From NCBI GenBank assembly GCA_016745035.1, contig JADGDE010000012.1, forward strand, positions 62,171 to 126,170: a stretch of 64,000 bases of DNA. Direction: 5' to 3'. Source of the DNA: Thiotrichales bacterium (GTDB lineage Bacteria; Pseudomonadota; Gammaproteobacteria; Beggiatoales; Beggiatoaceae). A model generated the notes under the pieces. The model was not told the DNA's origin. It saw only the letters and a list, made by a program, of their open reading frames with translations, and ran no database searches. The position numbers and the translations under genes were made by a program. Positions 45,367 to 54,500 of the stretch are shown here, one piece after another. Every line of letters starts with the position of its first letter. Position 1 is the stretch's first letter.

Positions 45367-46571
45367 ACTTCAAATACAAAGCCATGAGCCTACAAGGGCG
45401 CATGGTGTCGGGGCAACTGCAAGCTGAAAATACCGATGATTTAGAACAGCGCCTACAAAACATGGGGCTGGAGCTGGTGAATTATCGCCAGCAACAAGCC
45501 AAACGCCAACACAGCCCCAAAATCCCGCGCGAAGAGTTGATCACGTTTTATTTTTACATGGAGCAATTACTGCGCGCTGGCGTGCCCTTGCTCGATTGTT
45601 TGCATGATATGCGTAACACCCTAGAGCAATCACCTCTGCGAGATGTGATCAGCAGTTTGATTGAAGATGTCCAAGCCGGTACGCAATTATCCGAGGCGAT
45701 GGCACGGTTTCCAAAAACCTTTAACAGCGTTTCTGTACAATTAATTGCCGTTGGCGAAATCAGTGGCGAACTGGATAAAATTTTTACCCATTTGACCGCG
45801 ATGGTGAAATGGGAAGATGAACTCATTTCGCAAACCAAACGTTTATTGATGTACCCAATTTTCACCTTGGTGGTGATTGGTGGCTTACTCGCCTTTGTCT
45901 TAACCTACCTAGTCCCCGAATTAACCCAATTTTTAATCTCGGTGTTACCGGGAGAATTACCCGCACGGATTCAAATGCTGAATCAACTCTCTGATTTTGT
46001 CATTCATTACTGGTATTTATTTTTCATTATCCCCGTATTGTTATTTACTCTCTTGCGTTTAGCTATGCACGTAAGCCAAACAGTACGTTTTCAAGTCGAT
46101 TACTGGAAATTACGCCTGTGGCTAATTGGGCCGATTTTGCAAAAAATCATTCTCGCCCGTTTTGCTGCTTTTTTCTCTCTCATGTATGGCGCGGGAATTA
46201 CCGTGATTGATTGCTTGGAAACCACAGGTAAAATCACCGGAAACCTTGCTATCGAAGCCGCCTTAAAAGAAGTACAAAGCAACATCGACGAGGGCATGAA
46301 AATGAGTGAGAGTTTTGCCAAAGCCAGTTTATTTCCACCGTTGGTGGTGCGTATGATTAGTATTGGTGAAAATACCGGTGAATTAGACGTAGCACTGAAC
46401 AATGTCAGTTATTTTTATGATAGGCAAGTACGCGAATCCATCGGCAAGATTCAAGCGGTGATTGAGCCGGTATTAATCCTTATCATGGGGTTAATACTTG
46501 GGGGCGTGATTTTCTCGGTACTCGGCCCTTTATACGATGTGATTGCCGAAAGTAGCCAATCCCTACGATAA
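45363..46571 (+). CDS. Orphan GspF/PilC-like inner-membrane protein
   Basis: 402 residues with the two-fold T2SSF architecture. The first F domain (about 60-185) has 'YFYMEQLLRAGVPLLDCLHD' and 'VQLIAVGEISGELDKIFTHL'; the second (about 265-390) has 'RFAAFFSLMYGAGITVIDCL' and 'VRMISIGENTGELDVALNNV'. Three membrane helices are present ('IFTLVVIGGLLAFVLTYLV', 'WYLFFIIPVLLFTLLRLA', 'PVLILIMGLILGGVIFSVL'). It is the platform protein of type II secretion or type IV pili in known systems, but no ATPase, secretin or pilin gene is nearby. Coupled to the unknown protein upstream. Confidence 0.92.
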   Translation: MNFKYKAMSLQGRMVSGQLQAENTDDLEQRLQNMGLELVNYRQQQAKRQHSPKIPREELITFYFYMEQLLRAGVPLLDCLHDMRNTLEQSPLRDVISSLIEDVQAGTQLSEAMARFPKTFNSVSVQLIAVGEISGELDKIFTHLTAMVKWEDELISQTKRLLMYPIFTLVVIGGLLAFVLTYLVPELTQFLISVLPGELPARIQMLNQLSDFVIHYWYLFFIIPVLLFTLLRLAMHVSQTVRFQVDYWKLRLWLIGPILQKIILARFAAFFSLMYGAGITVIDCLETTGKITGNLAIEAALKEVQSNIDEGMKMSESFAKASLFPPLVVRMISIGENTGELDVALNNVSYFYDRQVRESIGKIQAVIEPVLILIMGLILGGVIFSVLGPLYDVIAESSQSLR

Positions 46572-46585
46572 GTGCATCATATCAA

Positions 46586-47329
46586 TTATTTATTCAACAG
46601 TGCTAAAACAATAATAAATACCATAACCAATGCGGTGAAAACCCATATAAACATAAGCATTAGAGAAAAAAATGCCTCTTTTTCATTGGTATTTTTCGTT
46701 TTAGGTAAATCCTGCCTATTATTCGGCTTTATGTTTTCGCCGGTGGTATCTACTGGTATTTTTATCTCCTGACGCTTGGGGTTATTCTCACAGATAAATC
46801 GTTCTGGTTCTTCAATATCAACCAGTTCCAAGAGTTCTGGAGCCACAGACAAACCCACATATTGTAATTGTCTATGGTTCAGTATCAGCTTAATTCGTCC
46901 ATTTTTATATAAACCCATCAGGAGCATCCCCCCATGCTCTAAAAATGAGTCTTCATCGCTAACCGTTAAAATAGCGCTATTTTTAACCAGTGTTGGACAT
47001 AACATTTCTAAATTAAATTCCGCGCTAAAAAATGCGATATGACACACAGACATCTCTTCTCGCTGTTTTATTTCAATCAATGCTAGAGGATGACCGTTTT
47101 CGGTATAAATTTCTGTATCAATGATGATGGATAGAGCATCTAAAATTCGTTTATTTTCACCCACAAGACAGATATTAACGGTTGCCCCCTGTGGTAATTT
47201 ATCCTCAGGCCAAGAGATAAAAGAAGTAAAATTATATAAAAAAATAGCCTCTAATTCTTTAAATTGAATAGCCATTGAAGTATGAGAAAAACAGAAGAAA
47301 AACACGCAAATAAAACGAAAATATTTCAT
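46586..47329 (-). CDS. YfiR-like (DUF4154) protein with C-terminal membrane helix
   Basis: 247 residues. Signal peptide (about 1-20), then the YfiR/DUF4154 domain, with 'EAIFLYNFTSFISWPEDKLP' and 'ALIEIKQREEMSVCHIAFFS'. It continues with 'GMLLMGLYKNGRIKLILNHR' and 'AGLSVAPELL'-like 'VGLSVAPELLELV'. YfiR is the periplasmic repressor of the YfiN diguanylate cyclase in Pseudomonas and E. coli. This copy carries an added Lys-rich linker and a C-terminal membrane helix ('LMLMFIWVFTALVMVFIIVL'), and there is no cyclase gene beside it. It converges with the GspF-like gene, 14 bases apart. Confidence 0.82.
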   Translation of the reverse strand: MKYFRFICVFFFCFSHTSMAIQFKELEAIFLYNFTSFISWPEDKLPQGATVNICLVGENKRILDALSIIIDTEIYTENGHPLALIEIKQREEMSVCHIAFFSAEFNLEMLCPTLVKNSAILTVSDEDSFLEHGGMLLMGLYKNGRIKLILNHRQLQYVGLSVAPELLELVDIEEPERFICENNPKRQEIKIPVDTTGENIKPNNRQDLPKTKNTNEKEAFFSLMLMFIWVFTALVMVFIIVLALLNK

Positions 47330-47351
47330 GATAAAAATTTGTTAGATAAAA

Positions 47352-47419
47352 ACTGATGTTATGCACTAAGCTAGTTTTTGCCACAATAAGGGGGGTTTCC
47401 ACGTACAGCCAGTATCAGA
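47352..47419 (-). mobile_element. MITE-like element, short decayed reverse copy
   Basis: ACTGATGTTATGCACTAAGC at the left and a worn GTATCAG end at the right. GTTTTTGCCACAATAAGG matches the interior block of the family in reverse. AGATAAAA occurs on both sides and may be the target duplication. Confidence 0.55.
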
Positions 47420-47606
47420 TAAAAACATATTTGCCCAATTATCACCTGACTTGAAACAGCGCATATGATAATCACAATATAATTTTTTGCACAGCTATCG
47501 CCCCGCCCGCGCCTCAGCAGCAAAAAACATTGATTTTGACGTGTTCACATATTTACCATTCAACTGGCTGATTAATAGAGAAATAACGCGGTATTCATGA
47601 TGATAT

Positions 47607-48290
47607 TTAGCTTATGTTTTCGATTTGTCCATGCCAGCACCACTTATTGGGGTTAAGTAAAGTCGTTAAACTTTGGTCATAATATTCTTGCCATGCCTGC
47701 TGTTCACTGATGCTAGCTAACGAAGCTAAACTTGCTTCTAATGTCATGACAGCCTCATAAATTTGTGCGGGAATATGGACATGAAAATGACGCTCTAAAC
47801 CCTGCCAAGCACCACTGTCAGTACGGATAACTAACATCCCTTGATAAGGGCTTAATTCATCCTCATCGGGTTCAGCAAAGTCCCTACGTGTTGCAAGCTT
47901 CTGATTGGGAAAAGGGGTTTTGGCGATCACAGCATTAAATGCTTTTATCGCCGTTTGTAATTTATCTGAGTCAAAATCTAAAATAGAGAATTGCACTTCA
48001 ACATGTGGCCAGTCTAGTTGAACAAGCTGCATATCTTTTTTACGATCCCAGCTCGCTATGCGTAATAATGGCGCTAAGTAACCGATTTCATCATCACCGC
48101 TGGCATCGGTATATAGTGTGATTGTTCGCATAGGGACAGTATCGAAGCGATGCAGCCTTATGGCGATAGTTTTTTCCAAATAGCGGGTATCGCCATTATT
48201 TGGATAGATAATCTCTGCACCATCTAATAAGGCGTTGCCTAATCTTAAAATTTTACGTTTATCAATTGGCATTGCTATTATAAATTTCAC
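47607..48290 (-). CDS. Unknown protein at the end of the bfd-ATPase operon
   Basis: Up to 227 residues, not recognised. GTG 48290 or ATG 48272 could be the start; the first overlaps the deaminase gene by 29 bases, the second by 11. Alternating hydrophobic and polar residues suggest a beta-rich fold, with 'LHRFDTVPMRTITLYTDASG' and 'YQGMLVIRTDSGAWQGLERH'. No signal peptide, Cys or membrane helix. Its position after the deaminase and ATPase genes implies cotranscription. Confidence 0.7.
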   Translation of the reverse strand: MKFIIAMPIDKRKILRLGNALLDGAEIIYPNNGDTRYLEKTIAIRLHRFDTVPMRTITLYTDASGDDEIGYLAPLLRIASWDRKKDMQLVQLDWPHVEVQFSILDFDSDKLQTAIKAFNAVIAKTPFPNQKLATRRDFAEPDEDELSPYQGMLVIRTDSGAWQGLERHFHVHIPAQIYEAVMTLEASLASLASISEQQAWQEYYDQSLTTLLNPNKWCWHGQIENIS

Positions 48291-48822
48291 CGCCGTGCTG
48301 TTGATAGCTTTTAAGTACTTGCACCGCCGCCTCTCTTTGCATGGCGTTTATTACCCGAATACCCCGTTGCTCTAAAGCTTGTTGCCAATTGGGGAGTTTA
48401 TCGCCCTCATCAAACCCAATCGCACGGACATCCGCATCAGCCGCTGCACAAACTAACTCGCTAATACCTGACCACGGCAACGCGCCAAAACACATGCTGC
48501 ACGGCTCGGCGCTACAGACCAAGCGATGCCCGCGCAAGTCATATGTGCCCAGTTGTTGCTGGGCGAGACTAATTGCCAACATTTCCGCATGTAAAATCGA
48601 TAAACCCGTGCTGGGGACTAAATTCACCCCCAGCGCCACCAGTGCATGGTTGTCTTGTTGAAACACACCCGCAGCAAAAGGACCACCTGTACCCATGTCA
48701 ATATTTTTGCTTGCAGCTTGAATCACAAAGCGCATTTGTGCCTCGATGTCGGCACAGGCTTGATAGTTTTTTTCAAACAGTGTGAGCCATGTTGGCAAAG
48801 GAATATTGAGGTTATCAACCAT
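48262..48822 (-). CDS. Zinc-dependent nucleoside/cytidine-type deaminase
   Basis: 186 residues of the cytidine-deaminase-like superfamily. Zinc and catalytic residues: His78-Ala-Glu80 ('[10 protein letters not shown]') and 'EPCSMC' with Cys108 and Cys111. The longer N-terminus (about 75 residues before HAE) and '[20 protein letters not shown]' resemble guanine-deaminase/tRNA-adenosine-deaminase relatives rather than dCMP deaminase. The substrate is open. It overlaps the ATPase gene by eight bases and is followed by an overlapping unknown gene. Confidence 0.85.
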   Translation of the reverse strand: MVDNLNIPLPTWLTLFEKNYQACADIEAQMRFVIQAASKNIDMGTGGPFAAGVFQQDNHALVALGVNLVPSTGLSILHAEMLAISLAQQQLGTYDLRGHRLVCSAEPCSMCFGALPWSGISELVCAAADADVRAIGFDEGDKLPNWQQALEQRGIRVINAMQREAAVQVLKSYQQHGGEIYNSNAN

Positions 48823-50836
48823 ATGCTGCTTCGCTGTCTAAACTCAAGGCTTTTGGCTCTAATTCGTTGGACTGTTGCGCATGAACCAACCCTAAACTAA
48901 ACACGCTGATAAAGACCAAAGAGGAGGGCAGCAATCCCCATTGTAATAGGCTTACAGCGCCGACATTCGCTGTGCCATAGCCCGCCCAAAATAATAAGGT
49001 GTTTTTCAACCGGTTATCGAGTTGTTTAGAAAGCCGTATTAACTCGGGTAAGTGGCGCAAATGCGCATCCATCAATACCACTTGAGCAACATCGGTGGCA
49101 ATGGTGCTCGCACCAGCCAAAGAAATGGCAACATCGGCTTGTTTCATTGCCAAGCTGTCGTTAATGCCATCGCCGACAAAAGCCACCCGATGTCCTTGAG
49201 CTTGATATTCGCGGACTAAATCGGCTTTTTCTTGTGGCAGGACTTCATAATGGACTTTATCTAAGCCCAGTTGCGTGCCTAGGGTTTCGCAAGCTTGCTG
49301 ATGGTCGCCGGAGACCATGATCAGTTTTTTCACCCCTTGCTCACGTAAGTGCAGCAAGACTTGTGCGGCTTCGCTACGTACTTGCGGGTGAATTTCAATT
49401 GCGCCTTGCAATTGTTTATCGATGGCTAAAAATAACAGCGCATAGCCTTTTTGCTCGGCACGCTGCGCATGTTGTTGAATTGCCGGGTTATCAATGCTGA
49501 TCTGTGACATCGCCATAAAGCGCGCATTCCCCAAACGAATATGCTGCCCTTGGTAATCAGCACTGATACCACTGCCGACATCATAACGCCGATTCATCAA
49601 CGGTAATTCGTTTAAACCCCGGTGTTCAGCCGCTTGTTTCAAAGCTTTGGCAATTGGGTGTTGTAAGCGCCCTTCAATGGCGCTGGCGTATTGCAACACA
49701 CTGTCCGTATCGAGCTTGCCGCAACGGATGATCTCTCCGACTTCAGATTGGTTTTTAGTCAATGTCCCGGTTTTATCAAATAAAATCACATCAATATCTT
49801 GCAAGCTCTCTAAGGCGCGCCCGTCCTTAATCAATACCCCATGCGCGGCAATTTGCTGCAAATGTTGATAGGTTTGCAAGGAACTCATGACCCGAATGCT
49901 ATTGGTTGGGGCGCTGAATAACAAAGCGGTGGCAGATGCCAATCCCCAAGTTGGAATCAAGGCGGCGCTGGTTGCCAATAAGGGCAGAGCAATTTTATTT
50001 GACCATGCTTCACCCAAGAGTTGTCTTTGGGTTTTAAAATCGGTGCTGCTGGCTAAAATACTTGCCAATTGGGCAGCGTTAGTGTCTTTCCCGGCGTGTT
50101 CGACTTGAATTTGTACCGTACCCGCCAGCACCACGGTGGCGGCAAATACCGGATCACCGATACTTTTTTCCACCGCTAGAGACTCGCCTGTGAGCGCTTG
50201 CTGATCAACGCTGGCTGCGCCTTGATGTACCCGTCCATCAACGGGAATGGTTTCACCGGTGCGAATAATAATCATATCGCCCGCCACCAAGTCCTCTAAA
50301 GCAACTTCCATTTCAGCTTGCCCTGTCACCCGCCATACCAAGGTGTTTTGTTGGTTAAAGACTTCGCTGATGACTTGGTGGGAAAGGTTTTTACTGCGAT
50401 TGACCTGTTTACTGGCGAAATGATACACCCAAGCTTGCAGGGCGAGCACTGAATATTGCCCCAGACCTAAACTGGTAATACACACGGCACTGGTGAGCAA
50501 GTCATTGCCGATTTGTTTGTCTTGGCGCAGCCCATATTCGGCTCGCTTAGCAATTGGCAAACTGATATATGTGCCGAGGGCAAAATTTAATGGGCTAACA
50601 AAGGGAAAAGCAAAACCGACTACCGACAAACCCATCGCTCCGGTTGAGAGCAATAATTGCTGGTCAGTGTATTTATTACTCTCGACCATTGCGGTTTCAT
50701 TGTTCACTTCAGGATTATCCACCGCCTTATCAACCCGGGCTTGCGAGAGGTGAATCAGGGGTTTTTTCTTGTAAGATTCCCACAAGCGCAAGCCGCCATA
50801 AATACCAGCATAGAGACCAAGATTAAGTAATAACAT
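48815..50836 (-). CDS. P1-like P-type ATPase lacking CPC motif (second paralogue)
   Basis: 673 residues. N-terminal hydrophobic helix and a charged linker, no metal-binding HMA domain. Actuator 'TGES' (216-219), phosphorylation 'DKTGT' (354-358), 'QHPIA' in the nucleotide domain, and '[14 protein letters not shown]'. The metal-site position reads '[11 protein letters not shown]' (306-316), so the two Cys of CPC are Ala and Thr. Same overall plan and size as the ATPase at 28793-30832, which marks them as paralogues. Upstream are bfd-like and ybaN-like genes (65-base gap); downstream, overlapping, a deaminase. Confidence 0.88.
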   Translation of the reverse strand: MLLLNLGLYAGIYGGLRLWESYKKKPLIHLSQARVDKAVDNPEVNNETAMVESNKYTDQQLLLSTGAMGLSVVGFAFPFVSPLNFALGTYISLPIAKRAEYGLRQDKQIGNDLLTSAVCITSLGLGQYSVLALQAWVYHFASKQVNRSKNLSHQVISEVFNQQNTLVWRVTGQAEMEVALEDLVAGDMIIIRTGETIPVDGRVHQGAASVDQQALTGESLAVEKSIGDPVFAATVVLAGTVQIQVEHAGKDTNAAQLASILASSTDFKTQRQLLGEAWSNKIALPLLATSAALIPTWGLASATALLFSAPTNSIRVMSSLQTYQHLQQIAAHGVLIKDGRALESLQDIDVILFDKTGTLTKNQSEVGEIIRCGKLDTDSVLQYASAIEGRLQHPIAKALKQAAEHRGLNELPLMNRRYDVGSGISADYQGQHIRLGNARFMAMSQISIDNPAIQQHAQRAEQKGYALLFLAIDKQLQGAIEIHPQVRSEAAQVLLHLREQGVKKLIMVSGDHQQACETLGTQLGLDKVHYEVLPQEKADLVREYQAQGHRVAFVGDGINDSLAMKQADVAISLAGASTIATDVAQVVLMDAHLRHLPELIRLSKQLDNRLKNTLLFWAGYGTANVGAVSLLQWGLLPSSLVFISVFSLGLVHAQQSNELEPKALSLDSEAAYG

Positions 50837-50901
50837 AAGCGTTTACGCCTAAAAGCAAAGCAACAAGTTTGATTGTAACCTGTTATCAGCCAATAAAGCC
50901 A

Positions 50902-51270
50902 TTATTCCTTTATTTTCCAAAGAAATAGCAATAAAGTGACTGCAATAAAAACCAATAGAATTTGTAAATATAGTTTGCCATTTAATATCCAAATCGAGAC
51001 TGAAAAACTGACCACAATTAAAGCGGTGGCTCTGTGTTTGATTCGTCGTGATAAAGTTTTTTGCTCATCCCATTGGCGTAGTGCTGCACCAAACCACGGG
51101 TTATGCAAGAGCATTTGATGAAAGCGCGGCGAGCTTTCAGAAAACAAGGCAAGGGCTAAAATTAAAAACGGTGTGGTCGGTAAAATCGGCAAAACCACGC
51201 CAATCAACCCCAAGAGGACGAAAAACCAGCCCAATAAAATCAGCAACTGATTTTTTAATAATTTGCGCAT
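50902..51270 (-). CDS. DUF454 (YbaN-like) inner-membrane protein
   Basis: 122 residues of the YbaN/DUF454 family. Signature 'LGWFFVLLGLIGVVLPILPTTPFLILALALFSESSPRFH' region (positions about 13-50; only key motif LPxxPTTPFLxLA noted), then 'HNPWFGAALRQWDEQKTLSRR' and 'KHRATALIVVSFSVSIWIL'. Three to four membrane helices. Function unknown in the family; often found near heme or iron genes. Starts four bases after the bfd-like stop. Confidence 0.88.
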   Translation of the reverse strand: MRKLLKNQLLILLGWFFVLLGLIGVVLPILPTTPFLILALALFSESSPRFHQMLLHNPWFGAALRQWDEQKTLSRRIKHRATALIVVSFSVSIWILNGKLYLQILLVFIAVTLLLFLWKIKE

Positions 51271-51274
51271 CTGT

Positions 51275-51493
51275 TTAATCGCTACACAAGCATTCGATTA
51301 AACGCTCAACTTCGCGCCGACAACACCCCGTCCCATCAGTGGCGCAGGTTTGTTGTTGTATCTCTGCGACAGTGTTCGCACCGTTAACAATGGCGTTGAT
51401 CACAACCATTTTTGGTACTTGATTACAAACACAAAGGTTTTTATCTAAGCCTTGTTTTAACAAAGGTGGCAATTTATCTAGCGGGTTATCCAT
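51275..51493 (-). CDS. Bfd-like [2Fe-2S] protein
   Basis: 72 residues. The cysteine pattern C21-x-C23 ('NLCVCNQV') and C50, C57, C58 ('QTCATDGTGCCRREVERLI') matches BFD-type [2Fe-2S] domains such as bacterioferritin-associated ferredoxin, with one extra Cys in 'ECLC'. The role may be electron transfer for iron release or as a sensor; no bacterioferritin gene is in the window. First gene of the minus-strand run bfd-ybaN-ATPase-deaminase-unknown. Confidence 0.85.
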   Translation of the reverse strand: MDNPLDKLPPLLKQGLDKNLCVCNQVPKMVVINAIVNGANTVAEIQQQTCATDGTGCCRREVERLIECLCSD

Positions 51494-51542
51494 AGCTGTG
51501 CTTCTACTTTATCGCTGAAAAGGCGGCATAGTAGCATTATTG

Positions 51543-51560
51543 CGGGACTTACGTCCCGCT
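51543..51560. terminator. Hairpin after the giant surface-protein gene
   Basis: Perfect seven-base arms GCGGGAC/GTCCCGC around TTAC, six bases past the stop of the giant gene and upstream of the bfd start. No T-run; may be a weak terminator or a dispersed palindrome. Confidence 0.5.
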
Positions 51561-51566
51561 TAGCAT

Positions 51567-54500
51567 TTACATACTCGATTGCGTTGTCGTCGAGGATGAA
51601 GCTTGGAATTGATAGGAGGAGAAATCATCCCAGTTCAAAGCCAAGGGTTTTTCAAAGGCTCGATGTAATGCTTGAATCATCTTAATCGGCGAGTGCGCCA
51701 TCACCGTTTGTACTGACACGGGCGTGGAGACAAATAACTGACTGGTGATCGCCGGGGTGAAATAGGTGCGCATGTCATAGACGCTCATTTCATCCTGATT
51801 ATACAAAGCTACTTGCTGTTTGATTTGAATCGAGTGTGGGGCTTTCCACAAAATGGTATTCGGGAACGAGGCAAGCCAGTTGCCGCCAGTATCCGCCATC
51901 ACTGTTTGCGTGCCGACTTCCGAGCCATGATCATCAAACATGATCACGGTCATGGTTGTTCCTGGGGCAACCGAGCCACTAAAGACCGGTGAAATCGGCA
52001 GCGGTGGCAAATCAAACTGAATATCGCCATTCGGCCAATAAAAGCCATATTGCTCGTTTTTGGCTTTTTTCAGATCGGTACTGCTGACAAAGCCTCTGTC
52101 TTGTTCAACGGTGTTGAACACAAAACGGCTATCAATGCGCTCGATTTCGGGGGTGATGTTAATCCCTGAAATATTCGAGGGCGGAATTTCACCCTCAGGG
52201 GTTTGTCCTTCACCGTCTGGCGTTTGCCCCTCGTCGTCGGGTGTTTGTTCTCCGGTATCTGGCGTTTGCCCTTCGGTTTCGCCATCCGTGTCTTGGTCGC
52301 CTTCATCGTCCGCTACGGGAATAATCCGATTATCATCCGCGTCGGTATTGTCTTCAAGACGGCTGTCATTGCCTTGTTTATCGGTGACGCTGACTAAATT
52401 GCTAAAGCTGTCGGCATTGGCATCGGCTTTTACCTCTGCTTTAACGATCAAGATTTTGCTTTGATTAACCGCGAGGCTGTCCAAAGTCCAAGTAATGCGT
52501 TCACCATTGACCACGCCGCCATCGCTGACTGAGATAATCTCCAAGATATCGGCGGGGAATTTATCAATAACCCGCACATCGTGACCACTTGCTTGACCAT
52601 GATTGCTAACACTGATTTGATAAGTCAGTTGTTGCCCTGGACGAACCTTGTCTACGCCATCATCTTTGCTGACTTGATAATCCGGCTTGCCTGTTGGTTC
52701 TAGCTCTGGTTTTGGTTCAATCGACTCTGGGGTTAAGCGAAAATCGAAGTCGTCTCGTACTTCATCCTTGCCTAAATTAAACTGTTGCTGTTTATCACTT
52801 TGCAACTGATACCCCTCAGGCAAGGTATCGCTGTCTAAATCAAGTCGATACTCACCTTGGGTCAAACGCACAAATTCATAGCGCCCTTGGTTGTCAGTTT
52901 CGGTCGTTTGAATTACATCATCATCGGTATCAAATAGCCCATCTTCACCGGCTTCGGTTAAGGTTAGACGGATGCCATGACTGCCGAGATTGTCTTCGTT
53001 TTGTAGCCCATCCAAGTTGTCATCTTTCCAAACCAAATCGCCGATGCGCCCTTGTGAGGACAAGCTTTCAAGGGCAAAATCCATTTCATGGTTTTGCTCA
53101 TTGCTACCCAAGTGCAAGCTTAATTCGGTGGTGTTGGCTTGTAAGCTTGGCGGAATGCTATCGCTGTCGATTTGGATACGGTAATCAGCTTCGGGCAAGT
53201 TATCAAAACGATAATGCCCTTGGCTATCGGTGACGGTGATTTTTTGAATATCATCCGCTGTGCCTTCGATACCATCATCTCCGGCACTGCTTAAGGTCAC
53301 AGTGACATCGCTGATACCCAGCTCATCGCTATCTTGCACGCCATCACCATCAGCATCGAACCAAACTAAATCGCCAATTTGTCCTTGCGTGGCACTCAAA
53401 CCAAAATCAATGTTATCTAAACGCTCATCACTTTGTAAGTTGATGATTTGTTCGCTGGCAGTGGTGATCAGTAAATCCGAGACCACCGAGACTTGATACT
53501 TACCAGCAATCAAATCATTGAATTGATATAAGCCTTGTGCGTCGGTGCGCATTTGCTCGCTGACATCATCGCTGCTGCCCAAAATGCCATCACTGCCCGC
53601 GTAACGTAATTGCACTAAAACCCCAGCTTGTCCTTGCTCGTCTGCGTCTTGCACGCCGTCGGCATCGCTATCAAACCAGACTCGGTCGCCAATGCTGGAT
53701 AAACTGCTAAGTCCAAAATCCATATCAAGATTGCTCTCGCCTGCTTGCAGGTTTAGAGTCTGTTTCTCTGGCGTGGTCAGGCTTTGCTGGGTGTCAATTT
53801 CAACCGAATATAAACCCTCTGGCAAGGCATCAAAACGGTATTGCCCCTTGCTATCCGTTTGAGTTTGTTGCAATACGTCATCATCTGTACCGAGCACGCC
53901 ATCGCTGCCAGCGGCGCGTAAATTGACGCTGACACCTGCTGCGCCTTGCTCGCCTGCCTCTTGTAGCCCGTTGCCATTGCTATCAAACCACACGTGATCG
54001 CCAATACTGCCTAAGGCAGGGAGAAGGCCAAAGTCAGCTTTGTTGTAATCCTCACCCATACCTAACTGGGTGACGATATTATCCGCGGTGCTTAAGGTCT
54101 CCGTCGTGTCGATAGTGACCCGATAATTATCGGGGCTTAAATGCTCAAAGCGATACAAGCCAAGGCTGTCGGTTGTGGTTTCTTTGAACACATCATCGGC
54201 TGTGTCTAAAATTCCATCAGCGCCCGCCGCTTGCAAATTCACCTTAACCCCGGCAACCCCCTGCTCGTCATCATCTTGCTGCCCATCGGCATCTGAATCT
54301 AGCCAGACCCGATCGCCAATACTGCCTGCGTCAATGAGACCAAAATCAGCATCGAGCCTGTCTTTACCCTCTGCCAGCGTCAGATTAAATTGCTGCGGGG
54401 TACTAAAGTCTTGGTTTGCCATACTGCTGAGATAAACAATGTAATCGCTTGCGGGTAACTGCGCAAATTGATAAACGCCGTTACTATCGGTTTTTGTGCT

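Noticed and set aside
45363-46571. Complete type II secretion or type IV pilus locus
   Set aside because: Only the GspF/PilC-like protein is present; no ATPase, secretin or pilin gene in the window.
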